Shown: positions 12,578 to 17,255 of the stretch, piece after piece
How the letters are laid out: each line of letters starts with the position of its first letter
Position numbering within the stretch: the stretch's first letter is position 1
DNA from: Acidobacteriota bacterium
Lineage (GTDB): Bacteria; Acidobacteriota; Terriglobia; Acidiferrales; UBA7541
Direction: 5' to 3'
Length of the DNA stretch: 17,255 nt
Assembly (NCBI GenBank): GCA_003161495.1
Contig: PMOP01000528.1
Coordinates: 1 to 17,255, forward strand
Position numbers and translations under genes: made by a program
The notes under the pieces: model-generated
The model's database searches: none
Told to the model about the DNA's origin: nothing
Seen by the model: the letters and a program-made list of their open reading frames with translations, nothing else

Positions 12578-12703
12578 CGTTCGAATTCCTTCACAGTGAC
12601 AGCTTATATGGGTCTTGTTTCCTTCATTTCCCATCATCACACGTCCCGGCTGCGGCAAACCGCCGCCATACCTTCGAATCTCTCGCCATTGGGGTGAAAT
12701 GGG

Positions 12704-12728
12704 GATCTTAGTCCGTGGACTTATCGTC
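12704..12728 (+). promoter_or_regulatory. C-box operator of the restriction-modification controller
   Basis: GATCTTAGTC, CGTG, GACTTATCGTC forms the paired, imperfect palindromes typical of C-protein operators in type II systems (as in C.PvuII and C.Esp1396I). It lies directly upstream of the controller gene. Because it contains the GTG at 12715, that codon is unlikely to be the start. Confidence 0.85.
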
Positions 12729-12753
12729 CTCTTTTAGACAATGCTCATGCGCT

Positions 12754-12984
12754 GTGAATCACACCTCGCTCAAAATTCTAGGACAAAGGATCCGCCAAAA
12801 GCGGAAGTCCCTGAATTGGACACAAGAGCATCTTGCCGATCAAGCGAAAATTGATCGGTCCTATGTTGGCGGAGTCGAACGTGGCGAACGCAATTTAACT
12901 TTCACAATTCTTTGCCAAATCTGTGCAGCCCTCAGCTGCGATGTGGCGGAACTCACTGAGGGGATACCGGATTTGCCGCAATGA
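12754..12984 (+). CDS. Restriction-modification controller (C) protein
   Basis: A 76-residue XRE-type HTH protein, the usual size of C proteins. The HTH region runs over 23-47, TQEHLADQAKIDRSYVGGVE followed by RGERN. The GTG at 12754 is chosen because an earlier start would place codons inside the C-box. The family is known to bind the C-box and first activate, then repress, its own gene and the downstream endonuclease, so the methylase can act before restriction starts. The stop overlaps the endonuclease ATG as ATGA. Confidence 0.9.
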   Translation: MNHTSLKILGQRIRQKRKSLNWTQEHLADQAKIDRSYVGGVERGERNLTFTILCQICAALSCDVAELTEGIPDLPQ

Positions 12985-13685
12985 AATGGCTCCGCACTCT
13001 CATTTTATTTGACCAGGGAAACGTCATTTCGTCGGGCGACTGGAAACACGTTCACGAGAGTTATGTGCGGTCCATCATCAGCATCGATCATCCCCATGGA
13101 TCGGGAACGCTGAAGCTCCGGCGCAAGGCCAGACTGCCAAACGGGCAATGGGCGCGGAATGGAGTCGGCTTTCTGCGGTCGCGTTTCCTCAACCACATGC
13201 AGACTGCCGAACACTGGCACCCGGAGGGCGGCGTGGATCTCAGCCGGGACCGGGTGCAGCCGCCGATCAAACTCTACCCGTCCATGGAATCGTATCGTGA
13301 ACCGATCACGTCTGACTTTGGCGGTTTCGACTTCGTGACCACGGCGCCGGGCGGCAACAAGATCGCAATCGAGTGGGAGACGGGCAATATTTCCTCGTCG
13401 CATCGGAGCATGAACAAGCTGGCTATCGCGCTCGGCAACGGCATTGTGCAGGTTGGCGTTTTGATCGTGCCAAGCCGGGATCTTTATGAGCATCTGACTG
13501 ACCGCATCGGCAATATCGGGGAACTCTCCGGCTATCTTTCGATGTGGGAAAGCCTGAAATCCAGTGTCTCGCGTGGGCTTCTTGCAATCACTGTCGTTGA
13601 ACACGACACGTTGACCAATGATGAAAAATTCCCCTATTTGCAGGCGGGAAATGACGGTCGCGCTCGTGAGGGCCGCGCTAAGTAG
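12981..13685 (+). CDS. BamHI-family type II restriction endonuclease
   Basis: At 234 residues it is close to BamHI (213). The block IEWETGNISSSHRSMNKL at 130-147 matches the BamHI active-site helix, giving E131 and E133. GGFDF (114-118) gives the acidic D117, at the position of BamHI D94. A second matching block is HLTDRIGNIGEL (171-182). The predicted target is GGATCC, by similarity; it has not been tested. Translation is coupled to the C gene. The 3' end overlaps the convergent methylase by 8 nt. Confidence 0.88.
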   Translation: MKWLRTLILFDQGNVISSGDWKHVHESYVRSIISIDHPHGSGTLKLRRKARLPNGQWARNGVGFLRSRFLNHMQTAEHWHPEGGVDLSRDRVQPPIKLYPSMESYREPITSDFGGFDFVTTAPGGNKIAIEWETGNISSSHRSMNKLAIALGNGIVQVGVLIVPSRDLYEHLTDRIGNIGELSGYLSMWESLKSSVSRGLLAITVVEHDTLTNDEKFPYLQAGNDGRAREGRAK

Positions 13686-14628
13686 CGGAGGCAAATAACT
13701 CGGCTTGCGCCATTTCATCATCGGGACAGGCGCATGGCGGACTGTCATGCTGTATCCGATAATCGCGTGAAATCGGCTTTCCGTTCTTCCGCCGGCGCAC
13801 AAGATCCGCTTCGGTGAACAGCACATTTTTGTTTGCATGGATCTGCGCAATGTGGTCCCGGTCGCCCTCGATCATGTCAAAGCGTTCCAGGATGGCCGAA
13901 CAATCGAGCTCTGAACCGATCCAACGGCGTCCGGTCAACTCGGCCGCAACGTAGGTCGTGCCGGATCCGCCGAACGGATCCAACACTACGGATCCGGGAT
14001 CGCTCGCCATGGTGACGATACGATCCATCAGTTTGAGGGCGAGGCCGTTTGCCGCCCGCTTCTTGTATTTTGCGTGACGGACGGGCGGAATGTCGCCCCA
14101 CACGTCGGACAGATTGACGCCTTTCGGATTCATCTTGTCCTTGTAGCCGCCATAGTCGCGCAGCTCTCCGCCGCAATGGCGGCAGCACGGCACCGGTAGA
14201 CGATCCGGATGGAAGATCGCCGGTTTTTTCCCCTTCACGAAATACAGCAGCGCGTAGTGCGACGGGTAGAGGCGGCTCGCAATCGGGAGGGAATATTTGA
14301 TGTCAACGGTGATCCAGTGGCGGAAGGTCAGGCGCTCGCCCAGGTAGGCCCCAAGCGGCAGATTCCACTTCGGCAGGTTCCAGAGAAACAGGGAACCGCC
14401 CGGCTTGAGGACACGGATCATTTCATCGAGCCAGCTACGGCACCAATCCAGATACTCATGCTCTGCAATCGAGTCGTCGATCTTCGACGTGTAGTCCTTA
14501 CCGAGATTGAACGGCGGATCCGCGAAGGTGAGATCTACGCTGTCCGCCTCCAAGGTTTGCATGACCTGGAGGCAGTCGCCCTGATAAAGCCGACCGCGCG
14601 GCGTTTCGAGAATGGGTATCATAGTCAT
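13678..14628 (-). CDS. Beta-class DNA methyltransferase (type II modification enzyme)
   Basis: Motif IV is DPPF (37-40), followed by LKPGGSLFLWN (74-84), then a target-recognition region with CCRHCGG (148-154) and LSDVWGDIPP (173-182). Motif I comes late, DPFGGSGTT (217-225). This is the beta-class order. Members methylate either adenine N6 or cytosine N4; the base cannot be told from the motifs. It protects the same site as the adjacent endonuclease. Convergent transcription means it has its own promoter, separate from the C-box. ATG 14628 is preferred, though TTG 14658 and ATG 14622 remain possible because no clear ribosome binding site exists. Confidence 0.9.
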   Translation of the reverse strand: MTMIPILETPRGRLYQGDCLQVMQTLEADSVDLTFADPPFNLGKDYTSKIDDSIAEHEYLDWCRSWLDEMIRVLKPGGSLFLWNLPKWNLPLGAYLGERLTFRHWITVDIKYSLPIASRLYPSHYALLYFVKGKKPAIFHPDRLPVPCCRHCGGELRDYGGYKDKMNPKGVNLSDVWGDIPPVRHAKYKKRAANGLALKLMDRIVTMASDPGSVVLDPFGGSGTTYVAAELTGRRWIGSELDCSAILERFDMIEGDRDHIAQIHANKNVLFTEADLVRRRKNGKPISRDYRIQHDSPPCACPDDEMAQAELFASAT

Positions 14629-14740
14629 CAATCTGTCAGGTTTGCAGATTCGCAGCAACCCCTAAACCGCACACCGTTCTAATTTTGTTCGTAATCAACT
14701 ATTAGCCCCGGTCCCGCAATTGTCCTGCGGCGGTCGCTCG

Positions 14741-15025
14741 TCAGGGTGACGGCTCCGGCCCACCCTGTTCCTGGCCGGCGCGGGCGGCAAGTTCGGCGTC
14801 GGCTTCCTGCATGAGGTTGGTTTCCATGTAATACCGGAGAACGCCGTTGATGTGGCGCTGCATGTCGCGTGGCTCTCCGTCGCTCTGAAAATAGGCCAGA
14901 ATGTCGGCGTCGATTGGCAGGGAAACCATGACCTTCGGCGGTTCGATGGCAGGCGCGGACGGGTCTGCGGCCTGTTGAAATTCAGGCGGGAGGGTTAGGG
15001 TCCAATTTGAGTTCTCCACTGACAT
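14741..15025 (-). CDS. BrnA-like antitoxin, no toxin partner nearby
   Basis: The protein has 94 residues. The core KVMVSLPIDADILAYFQSDG (31-50), followed by HINGVLRYYMET, resembles BrnA antitoxins, which have a short strand then helices that dimerize and bind DNA. BrnA normally neutralises the RNase BrnT, which is encoded just upstream in the same operon. No BrnT-like gene is visible on either side here, so it may be an orphan regulator or antitoxin. The start is ATG 15025 without a clear ribosome binding site. CCATA-rich partial palindromes (15034-15075) may be its operator. Confidence 0.65.
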   Translation of the reverse strand: MSVENSNWTLTLPPEFQQAADPSAPAIEPPKVMVSLPIDADILAYFQSDGEPRDMQRHINGVLRYYMETNLMQEADAELAARAGQEQGGPEPSP

Positions 15026-15094
15026 TTTGCCAGTATGGCACTATGGATTTAACAAATGTTTACCATACGATATGGAAAAACCCCCTTCCCTGCC

Positions 15095-15162
15095 AAGCCT
15101 CTTTCTTCGTCGGGCCGGGCGCGGCGCTTCTCCGGTCAAAATATGCAGAAAGAAAGAGGCTT
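15095..15162. repeat. 13-bp inverted repeat, with a third copy downstream
   Basis: AAGCCTCTTTCTT (15095-15107) has a perfect inverted partner AAGAAAGAGGCTT (15150-15162). The same 13-mer recurs at 15424-15436. The downstream arm is followed by TTTT on the plus strand, so a terminator is possible. The third copy suggests a binding site instead. Confidence 0.5.
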
Positions 15163-15187
15163 TTCGAAAAAATTGTGAAAAACATAG

Positions 15188-15232
15188 GGTTAGAAAAACC
15201 CCCTCTTTGCCTCTCCCCCAAAGGGGGACAGA
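15188..15232 (-). terminator. R2 repeat, copy 2
   Basis: CCCCC (15199-15203) can pair with GGGGG (15223-15227), with a competing CCCCC at 15215-15219. On the minus strand the stem is followed by a T-tract (complement of 15194-15198). It is nearly identical to 8348-8393. It would end leftward transcription before the BrnA-like gene. Confidence 0.5.
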
Positions 15233-15563
15233 TCAGGCCCGCCCCTTCGGGCCGGTCCATGAGCCTAAGCGTTCGCGGCTGCTGCCCAGGAGGAAAGCGT
15301 TTACATATCGCACCTTCGCCTTGCCCCAAATTTGCCCGCTGGATGCGGTATTTCTTTCCACCCTCCCCGGGTTCACCCTGCGGGGTCGTGATCGTCTCCA
15401 CGGTCGAAATTTGCGCCCCCGCAAAGCCTCTTTCTTCCTTCCTGAGCAATCGTTCCTTGTTCGGCCTGAAAAGCCCGTTCCTCGTCCCGGCCCTGCAATT
15501 CAACACAGCACCGGGCAGGCGGTCGGGTCCCATTTGGCCGTGGGCTGGCCGGGTTGCGGATGA

Positions 15564-15588
15564 CGCGGGGCATTCTTCATGCCCTGCG
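15564..15588. repeat. 10-bp hairpin with TCTTC loop
   Basis: The arms 15564-15573 and 15579-15588 (containing GGGCAT and ATGCCC) flank TCTTC, the same loop as in the inner helix of unit 117-158. It lies about 130 bp before the first iteron-like site. Confidence 0.45.
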
Positions 15589-15720
15589 CTCAGACGCGGC
15601 CCTGCCGCTCCTGTAGGCTGAATTGGATGCGGCTGGCTGAACCGGCGCGATGCTCGAAACTAGCCGGGGTGCTGAATAAAGCTCGACTCGTATGGCTGTC
15701 CGATTCGCCCGCCTGTTGCC

Positions 15721-15977
15721 TGTCCGCGATACCCCGAACCTTACGCACAGGCCCTGTGGATGGCTTCCCGTTTTAAGAAAGACTCTCTCGTAGAGAGAGA
15801 GTTTAAGAGTTTAAAGGCTACAACTTGTTGAAATAATTGAAGTATTAGCAACTTTTGCACGCGATACCCCGTCAAACTGCACGCGATACCCCGCTTTTGG
15901 CTGCACGCGATACCCCGACTATTTCCACAGGAAAAACGCGGCACGGCTGCGGTTTCGCTCTCGGGGTATCGCGTGCA
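15721..15977. repeat. Iteron replication origin (oriV)
   Basis: The 16-bp iteron TGCACGCGATACCCCG occurs at 15856-15871, 15878-15893 and 15902-15917 (starts 22 and 24 bp apart). It occurs in inverted form at 15962-15977, 18 nt before the repA ATG, a likely autorepression operator. A degenerate fifth copy (14 of 16) lies at 15721-15736. Between it and the array are a DnaA-box-like site (15755-15763), a short hairpin (15782-15802) and an AT-rich stretch (15790-15855) suited to strand opening. Confidence 0.9.
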
Positions 15978-15995
15978 GTGGTAGGGTTTGGCCCC

Positions 15996-16913
15996 ATGAG
16001 TGAGGCTGTCCAGCTAGAAATATTTACCGTGAGCGCCGCTGATCCGCCGTGGCGCGATAACCGCGATGCCATGGAATACCCCTTTCTTTCGCTGCAAAAG
16101 GGACGGGTAAAGCCGATAAAATTCCGAAACGCCGATGTTGCCCTGAGCGTTCATGCCCCCGCTGAATTCGGCCTCGCCTCGATATGGGATTGGGATCTCA
16201 TCATCTTCGCAGCCTCCCATGTGAACGATGGAATTGAGGCTGGTCTGAAGGCGTCTCCTCGCATCCGGTTCGTGCCGCATGATTGCTTGAAGCAGATCGG
16301 GCGTTCGACGGGCGGCAAGGACTACAGGGAGCTGGCGCAGTCGATTCGACGCCTGCGCATGACCACGGTCATAACCAACATTCGCTATGACGACGAAGCC
16401 GGTGAGGAACGGCCTTTTTCATGGCTGACGGATTACAGCCTTCCAAAACGATACAGCCGGTCCAGCATCACGCCGGCCAGCCCAGAGGGCGAGCCGGACC
16501 CATCCCGCCCTTGGGAAATCGAGCTGCCTCCGTGGCTCTATAACGCCATTTTGCGGCGGCGGGATATTCTGGCCGTGCATCCTGACTATTTTCAGCTCAC
16601 TGGTGGGCTGGAGCGATGGCTTTACCGGGTCGCCCGCAAGTCGGTGCCGGATAAAGCCGAGGTGCCTGCAATCCATTTCCGCATGGCCACGCTACACGAG
16701 CGATCTGGCACAACCCGGCCTTTGCGCAATTTCGCGGGCGACATTCGCAAAATGGCTGAAGCGCAACCCCTGCCGGAATACGGTTTGAAAGTTGAAAAAC
16801 GCGGCAAGCATGAGCTGGTCATTCTCTACCGCGACTATGCGAAGCCGCGCCGTCTGCCCCGTGGCATGAAACGGCTGCTCATCGAAGGCGCGGCTCAATC
16901 ACAGCGGCGATAA
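15996..16913 (+). CDS. repA: RPA-family plasmid replication initiator RepA
   Basis: This 305-residue protein matches the replication initiator protein A family of alphaproteobacterial plasmids. The main blocks are RDAMEYPFLSLQK (23-35), ASIWDWDLIIFAAS (61-74), TGGKDYRELAQSIRRL (105-120) and LTGGLERWLYRVARK (201-215). Such proteins have two winged-helix domains that bind iterons and recruit the host replisome. The start ATG 15996 follows the inverted iteron; an earlier in-frame start at 15855 would run through the iterons and is rejected. The 3' end overlaps the convergent gene by 15 nt. The symbol is by family. Confidence 0.92.
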   Translation: MSEAVQLEIFTVSAADPPWRDNRDAMEYPFLSLQKGRVKPIKFRNADVALSVHAPAEFGLASIWDWDLIIFAASHVNDGIEAGLKASPRIRFVPHDCLKQIGRSTGGKDYRELAQSIRRLRMTTVITNIRYDDEAGEERPFSWLTDYSLPKRYSRSSITPASPEGEPDPSRPWEIELPPWLYNAILRRRDILAVHPDYFQLTGGLERWLYRVARKSVPDKAEVPAIHFRMATLHERSGTTRPLRNFAGDIRKMAEAQPLPEYGLKVEKRGKHELVILYRDYAKPRRLPRGMKRLLIEGAAQSQRR

Positions 16914-17255
16914 TTCCGGCCCGATGCCCTGCCCCCGTTCCTGCTTCTGCTCTTGCTGCCGGTCAATGACATGCGCGGCTGGCTGACGCCTCGCGCGTTC
17001 TTCGCCCCTGTCGATCTGCACACGCGCGGCAACGGCCGATTGCAGTTGCACACCGTCGCGCTTGTGGCTGTCGATCAGCGCCGCATGGTCCGCCCCCTGC
17101 CTCGCCATGAATTCCCGTTTCTCGGCCGCAATCTCCGTTTTCAGCGCCGCGAATTCCAGCCGTGCCGCCTCGACGCGCTGCCCGTCGCGGGCTTGCCTGT
17201 CGAACGCCTCGCGGCCGGCTCGGCCGGTGATGGGGTTGTTTTGCTCAAAGGTACG
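16899..17255 (-). CDS. C-terminal part of a charged coiled-coil protein, possibly a mobilization protein (partial)
   Basis: The open frame runs to the window edge without a stop. The visible 118 residues begin RTFEQNNPITGRGAREAFD, continue through an Arg/Glu/Ala-rich helix (DGQRVEAARLEFAALKTE) and end in a Gln/Glu/Arg-rich tail. The composition and position next to repA resemble the C-terminal tails of plasmid relaxases, but no catalytic motif is inside the window, so this is only a suspicion. ATG 17108 is an internal methionine, not the start. Confidence 0.6.
   Translation of the reverse strand, partial: RTFEQNNPITGRAGREAFDRQARDGQRVEAARLEFAALKTEIAAEKREFMARQGADHAALIDSHKRDGVQLQSAVAARVQIDRGEERARRQPAAHVIDRQQEQKQERGQGIGPELSPL

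Larger units (their letters stand above)
15026..15720. other. Long non-coding stretch upstream of the replication origin
   Basis: No supportable gene lies here. Open frames on both strands (for example minus 15060-15533) cover the hairpins and lack a ribosome binding site or recognisable product. Visible structure: a 13-bp inverted pair at 15095-15107 and 15150-15162 with a third copy at 15424-15436, the R2 repeat copy at 15188-15232, and a 10-bp hairpin at 15564-15588. Confidence 0.5.

Noticed and set aside
12715..12753. Earlier GTG start for the controller protein
   Set aside because: It lies inside the C-box, so the operator would be in the coding region; GTG 12754 gives the usual C-protein length.
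15060..15533. 157-codon minus-strand open frame upstream of the origin
   Set aside because: It runs through the R2 repeat and other hairpins, has no ribosome binding site or recognisable motifs, and GC-rich DNA readily yields such frames.
15855..15995. N-terminal extension of RepA
   Set aside because: The extension translates the iterons; ATG 15996 gives a normal RPA start.
1..17255. CRISPR array or tRNA genes
   Set aside because: No regularly spaced identical repeats with unique spacers and no cloverleaf with a T-loop consensus were seen by eye; the 8-bp array and iterons have other explanations.
1..17255. Window as a complete circular plasmid
   Set aside because: Joining the ends puts a stop codon four codons upstream of the partial minus-strand gene at 17255, so no intact gene spans the junction.

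Overview
This window is best read as part of a plasmid from an alphaproteobacterium (sphingomonad or acetic-acid-bacterium type). The reasons are an RPA-family replication initiator with iterons, a ParA plus ribbon-helix-helix partition pair, a VirD4/TraG coupling ATPase, a serine resolvase, a restriction-modification cassette, and many small plasmid-type hypothetical genes in GC-rich DNA with local AT-rich islands. The two ends do not join into one intact gene (a stop codon falls right after the junction), so this is probably a slice of a larger replicon. The genus cannot be fixed from the sequence alone.

Layout. 1-460: the last codons of one gene, then a non-coding block packed with stem-loops. 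461-2140: coupling ATPase. 2147-5905, minus strand: two translationally coupled small genes, a small Pro/Tyr-rich protein, a mosaic 300-residue protein, the RHH/ParA partition operon flanked on both sides by 8-bp-periodic CCTAGG repeats, and a coiled-coil protein. 6131-9311: small accessory genes, including a membrane-anchored GIY-YIG-like protein, leaderless genes, and a second truncated copy of the coiled-coil gene's leader. 9371-9632: a possible 40-residue peptide gene and a strong T-tailed terminator. 9753-11020, minus strand: two secreted fibre/lectin-like proteins. 11264-12027: serine resolvase with a coupled membrane protein. 12033-12577, minus strand: two coupled hypotheticals. 12704-14628: a BamHI-type restriction-modification cassette with controller protein and C-box. 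14741-15025: orphan BrnA-like antitoxin. 15026-15995: a non-coding stretch ending in the iteron origin. 15996-16913: repA. 16899-17255: 3' part of a charged coiled-coil protein, possibly a mobilization protein.

How it works together. RepA and its iterons replicate the plasmid. ParA and the RHH protein, acting on the periodic repeats, segregate it. The resolvase may resolve multimers. The restriction-modification cassette can add post-segregational stability and defence. The coupling ATPase implies conjugative or mobilizable transfer, but no complete relaxase or mating-pair genes are visible here. The most unusual signals are the hairpin array before the coupling gene, which holds two tandem 42-nt units with compensatory base changes around an identical internal loop; the two-sided partition repeats; and the confinement of all GGATCC sites to the restriction-modification cassette.
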